Shown: positions 1-5,883, counted from the first letter of the stretch. The stretch is DNA of 6,131 nucleotides from Thermoplasmata archaeon (GCA_021835265.1 JAKBQK010000563.1:1-6131); one strand, 5' to 3'. The notes: generated by a model from the letters alone, not told the origin. Numbers and translations: made by a program.

Positions 1-1
1 G

Positions 2-352
2 GGGTTGCTGATGATTCCACTTGCCCTTTCACCATATTTTTATATTGCCGGGATTTTTTATATATTCCGGGCAGGAATAGCAGGTTTTGGATTACCATCC
101 AGGAGCAACATTAATGTAAGTGGGTTGAAAGAAGGTGATTATGGTGCTGGAACTGGATTACAGGCAAGTGCTGCAAGAATCGCACAAACTACTTCCGGAG
201 CTTCTGGAGCGCTAATGGATGTATATCTGCCATTACCGGAAATAGCTGGCGGTATAATTCAGTTCCTCTCTGGTGTTGCATATTACGATCTTTTTGCACG
301 AAAAAAGAAACCTGAAGTTGATGAGATTATTCAAGGACATTCAGATAAATGA
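2..352 (+). CDS. MFS transporter, C-terminal fragment (5' end outside window)
   Basis: This is the end of an integral membrane protein that runs in from the left edge; the frame is open to position 2, so the TTG at position 5 is probably an internal Leu codon and not the start. The visible part is about 116 residues. It has a hydrophobic helix (roughly the first 30 residues, rich in Ile, Phe, Tyr), a polar loop with a PSRSN motif, a small-residue helix (QASAARIAQTTSGASGALMD), a last hydrophobic helix (about residues 72-95) and a charged cytosolic tail (ARKKKPEVDE). A Pro-x-Arg loop followed by a Gly/Ala/Ser-rich helix and a final helix resembles the last three helices of 12-helix major facilitator proteins. 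The substrate cannot be told. It lies 81 nt upstream of the oxidoreductase gene on the same strand, but the palindrome and TATA box between them suggest separate transcription. The family call is by resemblance, with moderate certainty. Confidence 0.6.
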   Translation, partial: GLLMIPLALSPYFYIAGIFYIFRAGIAGFGLPSRSNINVSGLKEGDYGAGTGLQASAARIAQTTSGASGALMDVYLPLPEIAGGIIQFLSGVAYYDLFARKKKPEVDEIIQGHSDK

Positions 353-380
353 TAAGGGATAAAAAAATATTAAAGCATCT

Positions 381-398
381 GTCTACGTTAACGTAGAC
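381..398. promoter_or_regulatory. 18-bp perfect palindrome, probable operator of the oxidoreductase gene
   Basis: GTCTACGTTAACGTAGAC is identical to its own reverse complement over all 18 bases, with no spacer; the symmetry stops at the next base on each side. It ends 10 bp before the TATA box at 409-417. The position, at the upstream edge of the BRE/TATA region, suits a homodimeric regulator that either blocks TBP/TFB or recruits them. A stem with no loop is a poor RNA hairpin and no T-tract follows, so a terminator for the upstream transporter is less likely. The regulator is unknown; it does not look like the classical DtxR or MntR boxes. Confidence 0.6.
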
Positions 399-408
399 CC
401 TTAACAAC

Positions 409-417
409 TTATAAAAG
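409..417 (+). promoter_or_regulatory. TATA box of the flavin oxidoreductase gene
   Basis: TTATAAAAG matches the archaeal TATA element. Its centre is about 21 nt upstream of the ATG at 434 but only about 6 nt upstream of the ATG at 419. Archaeal transcription usually starts about 22-27 nt after the TATA centre, so the transcript would begin at or near 434. This gives a leaderless message and excludes 419 as a transcribed start. Confidence 0.6.
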
Positions 418-433
418 AATGGAATATGGAACT

Positions 434-2086
434 ATGGATCCTTTTGAACCAGTGAATATAGGAGACTTGACAGTAAAAAATCGGTTTGTTATGGCACCCA
501 TGATTTCTAATCTGGCTGATCCAAACGGTTTCACCAATGAAATTCACACTTCTTATCTAGAACAGAGAGCAATAGGTGGATTTGGGATGATTGTTACTGA
601 GTATTCATATTTAGACTCACCCATGAGCAGGGGATCTAGAAATGAGCTTTCCTTTGTTTCCTACGATCAGGCACCCAGATTGAAAAGACTCACAGAGAGA
701 ATTCATTCCCATGGTACGAAAGTGTTTGCACAGCTGGTGCATGCTGGAGGCAAGGCTCTTGCAGAGTACTCAGAAAACCCAAGAGCACCATCTTCCATGC
801 CGTACCTTGGCAGGGAGACCGATGAACTTACCGTGGAACAGATAGAAGATATTGAAAATTCGTTTCTTAAGGCAGCGAAAATAGCCGAGAAATCTAACTT
901 TGATGGAATTGAACTCCATGGTGCACACGCATATTTGATACAGGAATTCCTGTCCCCTTCGCTGAATAAGAGGAAAGACAGGTATGGAAATGATTTTGCA
1001 GGTAGATTAAGATTCCCCCAGGAAATAATAGACCTTATAAGAAAGGAAACTGGCCTAAAGATTGGTATCAGGCTCAGCCTTTATGAAGATGAGGAAGATG
1101 GGTATGATTCTGATTATGGACTTAAAATAGCCAATTCTCTGAAAAATTTAGATTATGTTCATTTCTCCGCTGGTAGGACTGCCCCGCCCGGTTCTTCGGC
1201 CTCATATTATTCTGAGAGAAATCATATTGGTAATAGGCTAAAGAGGAAACCAGATATAACAACAATAATGGTTGGGTCAATTGTTGATATTGAATCTGTA
1301 AGAAAGGCTCTTGAAAAGAGTGATTTGGTTGCCATAGGTAGGGCTGCACTGGCAGATCCATACTTTCCACTTAAGCTAAAAGCTGGCATGATGCCAAGAC
1401 CATGTATCAGATGCAATCAGGCCTGCAGAGATTTTGGATTTGGACAAGTAAGATGCACTGTCAATCCAATAACAGGAAATGAAACGTATTACCATGCTGA
1501 ACATATCACAGGGCATGTAAAAATAGCTGGTGCAGGTGTCGCAGGGATGGAAGCTGCTATATACCTGGCTAGAGCAGGAATGGATGTAGAGATCAGTGAA
1601 TCCGATAATAAAATAGGTGGCCAGATCAATGAAATAGATGAGCCCTCAAAGAAAAAAGAGTTTATGGAGTTGTTAAATTTTTACAGGCAGGAGATAAAAA
1701 GACTCAGAATAAGAGTTAATTTCAACAAGAGAGTGTCAGAAAAAGATGTAGATATCTTTCTAGCAGGGGGAGACAGGTATGAGAATATAAAAGAGAATGA
1801 TGATGTATTCATTGATTCAAATATTTACAAGAATCTTGACCAGGCACTTAACATCGCTAAAAGATGCCGGGTATATATTACAGAGAGGAGTCTCACTTCT
1901 CTGGACAGACATAGACAGATGGTGTACAGGCAGATGGCAGAGAGCAAGGGAATTATATTTGTAAAAGAACCTGATCAGAGATTCAAGTCAAGTAGTATAG
2001 AAAGGTTTCAGTACGACATATATGGGGCAGCCACAAGGGGAATTACAGCCGCAAGGGATTATATTCGACTTAAATCAATGCTTTAG
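434..2086 (+). CDS. 2,4-dienoyl-CoA reductase / old yellow enzyme family FMN, 4Fe-4S oxidoreductase
   Basis: Predicted 550-residue cytosolic flavoprotein. Residues 1 to about 320 form an old yellow enzyme-type FMN TIM barrel: the FEPVNIGDLTVKNRFVMAPM opening, HGAH at 162-165, the conserved Tyr167 (matching the FadH/TMADH active-site Tyr), NKRKDRYG, and the C-terminal phosphate-binding GRAALADP (302-309). A 4Fe-4S motif follows: Cys324, Cys327, Cys331, Cys341 (C-x2-C-x3-C-x9-C). Next is a Rossmann start, GAGVAG (366-371), and IGGQ (394-397), as in the FAD domain of FadH. The protein is about 120 residues shorter than E. coli FadH, and the second GxGxxG (NADPH) motif is not seen; residues about 455-515 are charged and lack it. 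The end (YGAATRGITAARDYI) resembles the usual last FAD-binding segment. Such enzymes reduce activated C=C bonds, for example dienoyl-CoA or enones; the substrate here is not known. Start 434 is chosen over 419 because of the TATA spacing and the family-typical MDPFEPV beginning. Its last 12 nt overlap the convergent kptA-like gene. Confidence 0.85.
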   Translation: MDPFEPVNIGDLTVKNRFVMAPMISNLADPNGFTNEIHTSYLEQRAIGGFGMIVTEYSYLDSPMSRGSRNELSFVSYDQAPRLKRLTERIHSHGTKVFAQLVHAGGKALAEYSENPRAPSSMPYLGRETDELTVEQIEDIENSFLKAAKIAEKSNFDGIELHGAHAYLIQEFLSPSLNKRKDRYGNDFAGRLRFPQEIIDLIRKETGLKIGIRLSLYEDEEDGYDSDYGLKIANSLKNLDYVHFSAGRTAPPGSSASYYSERNHIGNRLKRKPDITTIMVGSIVDIESVRKALEKSDLVAIGRAALADPYFPLKLKAGMMPRPCIRCNQACRDFGFGQVRCTVNPITGNETYYHAEHITGHVKIAGAGVAGMEAAIYLARAGMDVEISESDNKIGGQINEIDEPSKKKEFMELLNFYRQEIKRLRIRVNFNKRVSEKDVDIFLAGGDRYENIKENDDVFIDSNIYKNLDQALNIAKRCRVYITERSLTSLDRHRQMVYRQMAESKGIIFVKEPDQRFKSSSIERFQYDIYGAATRGITAARDYIRLKSML

Positions 2087-2821
2087 ATTATTCTTCTCCC
2101 CTAGAATTCTCCTTTCCCTCCTCTCCTTATAATTTTCAACTTCTTCCCTTTCTTCCTGAGATAATTCGATTTTTTCCTGTTCGATAGATAATATGAATTC
2201 AGGCGGAATTTCAGTGGTTAGATAAACCTCTTTTGAGGCCCTGTAAACCGGTATTTTCTTCCTGAGTTCGTCGGTATTTATACCTATGACTAAAGGATCA
2301 TCTACGTGGAATAGTCCTGTTACATACGTTTTCCTGAATGTGGAAGAGAGATGTATATACGTCTTGTCAGAAGGGCTAATCCCTGTTTCCCTGATTAATG
2401 AAAACTCTTCGTCTGTGGTCTGGTAATAAAGTATGTCGGGTATATCGTCAACTGGAAGATCATCAAGAATTACTGGGATAGTATGATCGTATGTTGCTCT
2501 TATTTCTCCCCTTTCATTCACCTGATATCGCCCCCTTTCATCAGTTTTACCAAGTGCTTCTATATGAATTGGCGCCAACCATCCAAATTTTCTTCTCTGA
2601 GTCTTTATTGCTGGGACTATAGAATAAATTTTTGCATAACCATTTTTTGATAACTTTATTCCATAATTTTCGGGAAAATGTCTAAGGATTCCAGCAAGAA
2701 TTCTACCAATTGCATCCACCTCGTCTGGATACATCAGGTTTCGTCCCTCCTGTCCACACTTCGGACACTCAAATCCTCTGTAAAAACCATCAATCGGGCA
2801 TACCCTCAGATTCTTTTCCAA
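2075..2821 (-). CDS. kptA: KptA/Tpt1-like RNA 2'-phosphotransferase, divergent
   Basis: Family members use NAD+ to remove an RNA 2'-phosphate, giving ADP-ribose 1'',2''-cyclic phosphate; in thermophilic archaea KptA can erase the 2'-phosphate placed on tRNA U47. With the TTG start the product has 248 residues. An N-terminal zinc-ribbon-like part has Cys8, Cys19 and Cys22 (CPIDG...CPKCG), with Asp11 where a His ligand might be expected. The catalytic body shows LRHFPE (Arg47-His48), FGW, EIRAT (Arg108), YIHLS (His157) and VYLTTEIPPEFI (199-210); a highly charged tail of about 38 residues follows. Several signature residues differ: the GHS motif reads DHT (112-114), LYHGT reads LYYQT (131-135), and the fourth tetrad Arg, in G-x-RH, is Phe171. 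Family membership is secure; activity is uncertain. Start: TTG 2821 has an SD-like GGTGAT 4 nt upstream. GTG 2830 (overlapping the prs stop) and ATG 2863 (within prs) are alternatives. It is the last gene of the minus cluster, directly after prs. Confidence 0.8.
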   Translation of the reverse strand: MEKNLRVCPIDGFYRGFECPKCGQEGRNLMYPDEVDAIGRILAGILRHFPENYGIKLSKNGYAKIYSIVPAIKTQRRKFGWLAPIHIEALGKTDERGRYQVNERGEIRATYDHTIPVILDDLPVDDIPDILYYQTTDEEFSLIRETGISPSDKTYIHLSSTFRKTYVTGLFHVDDPLVIGINTDELRKKIPVYRASKEVYLTTEIPPEFILSIEQEKIELSQEEREEVENYKERRERRILGEKNNLKH

Positions 2822-2822
2822 T

Positions 2823-3677
2823 CTAATCACCAGTGATGAAATCTGATAGTTTCCGGGATACATTAATCTTACTATAACTTGACTTAATTGTGTCTGTGAC
2901 AACTAATTCTGCACACTCTGCAGCGATTTTTCTGGCCGAATCGTTTATAAATAGGCCGTGGGTTGCTGATACAAACACGGCTGAGGCCCCAGAATTTTTT
3001 ATAATCTCCATTGATCTCAGGATTGTTCCACCTGTAGAAATGATATCGTCTACGAGCAATACCCTCATTCCTGAGGCATCTAAATGATCCATGTTATATT
3101 CCACAGTCGTTGCGTCTATTCTCTTTTTATTCATGAATCCGCTTTTACATCCAAGGATGTCCGCAACCTCCTTTGCTCTAAAGAATGCACCATCATCAGG
3201 AGCCATGACAAGATCTATATTTTTTTCCTTAAAATAATCTGCTATGCTTGCTGATGCATGAAAATCTCTGCATTTACTTTTTGAGTACCTGAACGAGGAT
3301 GTGTCATGAATATCAATGGTGATTATTTCATCTGCATATTCCGATATGGAAGCTATAAGAACTTTTGCGGATATTGCCTCGCCTTTCTTGTAGATCATAT
3401 GCTGCCTGGCATATCCAAAATATGGTATCACCGCAATCAATTTAGATGGATGCTCCTCCCTTGCAGCATCAAGCAGGAATGACAGTTCAAGTATATCAGA
3501 ATCAATGTTAGTATTTCCAACAACAGCAACCTCTCTATCACCAAGATTCTCCAGTAACCTGAAATATCTTTCTCCATCAGGGAATACTTTGCGTTCAACC
3601 TCCACTTCTTTCATTGAACTGCTGGTCATCATGTTTTTTGCAAATTCACCGGTTCTGGAAGTTGAAACTATATACAT
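2823..3677 (-). CDS. prs: Ribose-phosphate pyrophosphokinase (PRPP synthetase)
   Basis: It makes phosphoribosyl pyrophosphate from ribose 5-phosphate and ATP, feeding purine, pyrimidine, His, Trp and NAD synthesis in the cytosol. The 284-residue length fits the short archaeal enzymes. Seen motifs: FPDGE (32-36) near the ATP site; PYFGYARQ (85-92); the metal-binding DIHD (122-125); the flexible catalytic-loop basic residues in NKKRID (183-188); and the PRPP-binding loop VDDIISTGGT (209-218). The N-terminal half carries the dimer/ATP-binding repeat and the C-terminal half the phosphoribosyltransferase-type fold. All catalytic motifs are intact. The ATG at 3677 lies about 23 nt after a TATA-like box, which supports this start and a leaderless message. 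It lies 65 nt downstream of the enoyl-CoA hydratase gene and directly before kptA, whose likely start overlaps or abuts the prs stop. Supplying PRPP for NAD next to an NAD-using enzyme is suggestive but not proof of a link. Confidence 0.95.
   Translation of the reverse strand: MYIVSTSRTGEFAKNMMTSSSMKEVEVERKVFPDGERYFRLLENLGDREVAVVGNTNIDSDILELSFLLDAAREEHPSKLIAVIPYFGYARQHMIYKKGEAISAKVLIASISEYADEIITIDIHDTSSFRYSKSKCRDFHASASIADYFKEKNIDLVMAPDDGAFFRAKEVADILGCKSGFMNKKRIDATTVEYNMDHLDASGMRVLLVDDIISTGGTILRSMEIIKNSGASAVFVSATHGLFINDSARKIAAECAELVVTDTIKSSYSKINVSRKLSDFITGD
2826..2831 (-). promoter_or_regulatory. Shine-Dalgarno-like site for kptA, inside the prs stop region
   Basis: On the minus strand GGTGAT is complementary to the conserved 16S rRNA 3' end (ATCACC) and lies 4 nt before the TTG at 2821. 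It is made from the last two sense codons of prs (Gly-Asp) and abuts the prs TAG. This favours translation coupled to prs, and TTG 2821 over the upstream candidates. The match is six bases, so chance cannot be excluded. Confidence 0.45.
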
Positions 3678-3695
3678 ATGTGCCGAATGTCATTT

Positions 3696-3704
3696 TTTTA
3701 TAAA
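3696..3704 (-). promoter_or_regulatory. TATA box of prs
   Basis: On the minus strand TTTATAAAA is centred about 23 nt upstream of the prs ATG at 3677, within a longer A/T run (3693-3713). No Shine-Dalgarno sequence precedes the ATG. The arrangement fits leaderless transcription starting at or next to the start codon, so prs-kptA can be transcribed separately from the upstream genes. Confidence 0.6.
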
Positions 3705-3742
3705 TATATATTTGAATTTGCTAGACCACACTACTCAATATT

Positions 3743-4477
3743 CTATTTATTGAGAAAAGCTTTAAGAAGTTCCTTAGTTGTTGTGTTTTGAGTTAGTTTT
3801 ATAAATGACTCTTCTTCTGCCTTCATATCCTCCGACGGATTTAAATTTAATGATCTCCTCATGGATTTCTTTATTGCCACTATTGTCTCACTATCCTTAG
3901 ATGCAATTTTTCTTGCAATTTCAAGCATCTCTTCTCTGGTCCTTACAGTTTCCTGTATTATCCCTCTTTCTTTTGCCTCCTTTGCTGAAATTATATTACC
4001 AGTGAGCGCAAGATACATTGCATTTTTATACCCCACTTCCCTCGGAAGTATAGTGTTTCCTCCAGCTCCTGCATTTATTCCAATATTAACTTCAGGTTGT
4101 CCTATCTTTGACTTCTCATCTGCAATGATCATATCTGACCATTGAGCTATTTCAAACCCGCCACCGAGCGAAAACCCGGTTAGATATGAGATAAATATTT
4201 TGTCAGAATTGATCATTTCACTAACAATATTGGACATTTTTTCCCTGAAGGAAATAGCAAGAGCGGTATTCATCTTTAATAGTTCATTTATATCAGCTCC
4301 AACCGAGAAGTCACCACTGCTGGAATCGATTATAATTACTTTCAGATTCTCATCTTCTTCTATAACTCTAATGGCTTTTAACAGTTCTTCCAGTAATTCC
4401 TGATTAATCGCATTTCTCTTTTCCTTTCTTGAAAGTGAAATTTCTCCAATGGTGCCGTTTTTAGATATATCTATCAT
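3743..4477 (-). CDS. Enoyl-CoA hydratase/isomerase (crotonase) family protein
   Basis: Predicted 244-residue cytosolic crotonase-fold enzyme, close to the usual 255-260. The first oxyanion-hole segment is FSVGADI (57-63), matching the family's F-x-x-G-AD. The second is GFSLGGGFEIA (101-111). Both glutamates that add and remove water in rat crotonase appear conserved: Glu109 in GGFEIA (rat Glu144) and Glu129 in GQPEV (rat Glu164). GINAGAGGN (133-141) fits the following G-x-x-P/A-GAGG segment. This supports true hydratase chemistry (trans-2-enoyl-CoA to 3-hydroxyacyl-CoA) and not merely membership of the superfamily, though chain length and pathway (fatty acid or amino acid breakdown) cannot be read. 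The ATG at 4477 is 45 nt after the UDG stop with no strong Shine-Dalgarno; a weak TATA-like GATAATAG (4504-4497) is at leaderless distance. The dienoyl-CoA reductase-like gene about 1.7 kb away may act in the same acyl-CoA metabolism (inference). Confidence 0.88.
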   Translation of the reverse strand: MIDISKNGTIGEISLSRKEKRNAINQELLEELLKAIRVIEEDENLKVIIIDSSSGDFSVGADINELLKMNTALAISFREKMSNIVSEMINSDKIFISYLTGFSLGGGFEIAQWSDMIIADEKSKIGQPEVNIGINAGAGGNTILPREVGYKNAMYLALTGNIISAKEAKERGIIQETVRTREEMLEIARKIASKDSETIVAIKKSMRRSLNLNPSEDMKAEEESFIKLTQNTTTKELLKAFLNK

Positions 4478-4496
4478 ATTGATCCACTAAGGAAAA

Positions 4497-4504
4497 CTAT
4501 TATC
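4497..4504 (-). promoter_or_regulatory. Possible weak TATA element of the enoyl-CoA hydratase gene
   Basis: GATAATAG on the minus strand is centred about 23-24 nt before the ATG at 4477, the same spacing as at the other starts here. It is a degenerate match in AT-rich DNA, and cotranscription with the UDG gene 45 nt upstream is equally possible. Confidence 0.25.
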
Positions 4505-4522
4505 TCAATGGCTTTAATCTTT

Positions 4523-5197
4523 TCACTCTGTCATTTCTTTTGCTTTCCTGAACAGCTCCACAAATTTTTCCGCTGATATTCTTCCAGTATTCACATTCCT
4601 TGGACTTGGGTGAAATATGCACATAACTCTATATCTATCAATTTCGTAGATTTCCCCATTTCCAAACTTCCATCCTCTTACAGTTTTTCCCATTTCTCTC
4701 AGGGATTGAACTACCGCATCAAACGCTATCTTTCCCAGAGCGACTATAATCTTCAGATTTTGCATCAACTGGATCTCTTGAAGTAGATACATATTACAAT
4801 TAGTTATTTCTCCTTTTTCTGGCTTGTTTTCTGGTGGAACACATCGAACAGCAAGTGATATATAGGAATCAAAATATGTGAGACCATCATCTTTTGAAAG
4901 AGATGTTTTCTGGTTTGTTATGCCTGCATCATATAAACATGAAATGAGAAATTCTGAACTTTTATCCCCTGTAAAAACACGACCCGTTCTGTTTCCTCCT
5001 GAGGCAGCAGGTGCAAGTCCTACTATCATCATTCTTCCGTTTATATCTCCATACCCGGTTAGTGGTTTTCTCCAGAATATTTCTCGTTCGTATTTTTTTG
5101 ACTTTTCAAGAACATGCTCCCTAAAATCTACAAGTCTAGGGCATTTTCTGCAATTGATAATTTTCATGTTAAGAGCAGATATAGAATCCTCATCCAT
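4523..5197 (-). CDS. Family 5 uracil-DNA glycosylase (UDGb-type, 4Fe-4S)
   Basis: It removes deaminated bases (uracil, and in studied members also hypoxanthine) from DNA to begin base excision repair. The 224-residue product carries the four cysteines of the iron-sulfur cluster of family 4/5 enzymes: Cys16 and Cys19 (NCRKCPRL), Cys119 (AVRCVPP) and Cys134 (NCNMY). The motif A region is GLAPAASGGNRTGR (60-73), then FTGD with Asp78. The long linker between Cys19 and motif A and the GGNRTG signature mark family 5 (UDGb) as opposed to family 4 (UDGa). The second active-site motif is HPSPRNVNTG (196-205), again UDGb-like. In characterised UDGb proteins as I recall them, motif A has His where Ser66 stands here. 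The ATG at 5197 is about 27 nt after a TATA-like box, fitting a leaderless first gene of the minus-strand cluster. It appears complete and functional. Confidence 0.9.
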   Translation of the reverse strand: MDEDSISALNMKIINCRKCPRLVDFREHVLEKSKKYEREIFWRKPLTGYGDINGRMMIVGLAPAASGGNRTGRVFTGDKSSEFLISCLYDAGITNQKTSLSKDDGLTYFDSYISLAVRCVPPENKPEKGEITNCNMYLLQEIQLMQNLKIIVALGKIAFDAVVQSLREMGKTVRGWKFGNGEIYEIDRYRVMCIFHPSPRNVNTGRISAEKFVELFRKAKEMTE

Positions 5198-5220
5198 GGA
5201 AAGACATAGCTTTCTTACTA

Positions 5221-5228
5221 AAAATAAA
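5221..5228 (-). promoter_or_regulatory. TATA-like box of the uracil-DNA glycosylase gene
   Basis: TTTATTTT on the minus strand is centred about 27 nt upstream of the ATG at 5197, with no Shine-Dalgarno sequence between. It would serve as the promoter of the minus-strand cluster. The region is AT-rich and a second TATA-like stretch occurs further upstream (about 5262-5255), so the assignment is tentative. Confidence 0.4.
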
Positions 5229-5351
5229 CACCATCAACAGGACACCATTTTAATCATAAAATAAGCCAGAAAAATAAAAGAATTCGAGAATAACATAAAA
5301 TTGACGAATATATGTATGTTACAGTAAAATTACCAATTGTTTAGAATAATA

Positions 5352-5360
5352 TTAATAAAT
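5352..5360 (+). promoter_or_regulatory. TATA-like box of the small membrane-protein gene
   Basis: TTAATAAAT is centred about 23 nt upstream of the ATG at 5379; no Shine-Dalgarno sequence lies between. This supports the chosen start and a leaderless message. Confidence 0.5.
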
Positions 5361-5378
5361 TGATTGAATTGAAGTGCT

Positions 5379-5837
5379 ATGAAACTTACATCAGTACTGG
5401 GGGGTGTTGCCCTTCTTTCATTTTATATATTCATAGTAGTATATTATAAGTTTCTTTTATTTTATATTATTGACCTAATCCCGGTGCTGGCCCTTGGAGG
5501 TTTTCTACTTGTAAGTGGTGCGCGATCAACGAGTGTTAAGAATATCAAGAGAAAATCTGATCAGTCCATAATTGATGGTATTATGAATATAGGTCTTGAG
5601 AAGATAAGGAAAGGAGACCTTACCGTTGATGAAACCACATTTTCAGTCATAATGAACAAGATTAGTAAATTCATAGTTGAGCAGCATGAAGTTCCAGAAT
5701 TTGGCTTTAATTCTCTATACCTTAAGTCAGGTACAGAGCCTGAGGCTGAAGATCTTGAAAATAAAATTAAAAACCTTGGTATATCCTGTAAAGTAATCCA
5801 GGATCGTGGAAAATATTACGTAATGATTGAACTCTGA
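5379..5837 (+). CDS. Hypothetical two-helix membrane protein with a soluble C-terminal domain
   Basis: I do not recognise this 152-residue protein. Two hydrophobic helices lie at about residues 4-22 and 26-46, separated by a short YYK turn, so both ends probably face the same side. A basic stretch follows (KNIKRK, 54-59); by the positive-inside rule it puts the C-terminal 105 residues in the cytoplasm. That part begins with predicted helices (about 62-104). It ends with a strand-helix-strand-strand pattern (SLYLKSG 112-118, EAEDLENKIKNLG 122-134, ISCKVIQD 135-142, KYYVMIEL 145-152), which looks like a small compact alpha/beta domain, loosely SPOR-like in layout; this is inference from pattern only. 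No signal-peptidase site, cysteine pair or catalytic motif is evident. It has its own promoter-like TATA box and is followed after 46 nt by the metal-dependent repressor gene on the same strand. The gene is convincing from its length, start context and codon use. Confidence 0.7.
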   Translation: MKLTSVLGGVALLSFYIFIVVYYKFLLFYIIDLIPVLALGGFLLVSGARSTSVKNIKRKSDQSIIDGIMNIGLEKIRKGDLTVDETTFSVIMNKISKFIVEQHEVPEFGFNSLYLKSGTEPEAEDLENKIKNLGISCKVIQDRGKYYVMIEL

Positions 5838-5852
5838 ATTCTTGGAAGGAGA

Positions 5853-5860
5853 GTATATTA
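5853..5860 (+). promoter_or_regulatory. TATA box, with purine-rich BRE-like tract, of the DtxR-family gene
   Basis: GTATATTA is centred about 27 nt upstream of the ATG at 5884. It is directly preceded by the purine-rich GGAAGGAG (5844-5851), which lies where a TFB-recognition element would be; it is too far from the ATG to act as a Shine-Dalgarno site. Four ATT repeats (5872-5883) fill the stretch up to the ATG. Confidence 0.45.
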
Positions 5861-5883
5861 TCCAGAATGGAATTATTATTATT

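Larger units (their letters stand above)
5198..5378. other. Divergent intergenic region (181 nt) with two opposed promoters
   Basis: AT-rich spacer between the divergent UDG gene and the small membrane-protein gene. It holds a TATA-like box for each direction, near its two ends. Between them are only short imperfect symmetries: TGTATGTTACA (5313-5323) and GTAAAATTAC (5324-5333). No open reading frame, tRNA or long repeat was seen. Confidence 0.5.

Noticed and set aside
381..398. Palindrome as an intrinsic terminator of the transporter gene
   Set aside because: The stem has no loop and no T-tract follows; archaeal termination mainly depends on T-runs, so an operator is the better reading.
419..433. 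Upstream ATG (419) as the oxidoreductase start
   Set aside because: It is only about 6 nt from the TATA box centre, so it would not be transcribed from that promoter; the family-typical start MDPFEPV begins at 434.
1122..1416. Two minus-strand open frames within the oxidoreductase gene
   Set aside because: They lie wholly inside a well-supported coding region and have no recognisable domain or start signal.
2822..2902. Longer kptA frame reaching back to TTG 2902
   Set aside because: It would overlap prs by 80 nt and add a segment unlike KptA N-termini; the SD-like site supports a start near 2821.
3861..4403. Plus-strand hydrophobic open frames opposite the enoyl-CoA hydratase gene
   Set aside because: They are antisense shadows; the Ser/Ile/Phe-rich composition is what the reverse of charged coding DNA yields.
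4878..5264. 128-residue plus-strand open frame opposite the UDG gene
   Set aside because: It is an antisense shadow of a gene with intact catalytic motifs, and it runs through that gene's promoter.
5872..5883. Four tandem ATT units before the DtxR-family start
   Set aside because: Too short and simple to call a functional repeat; such runs are expected in AT-rich spacers.
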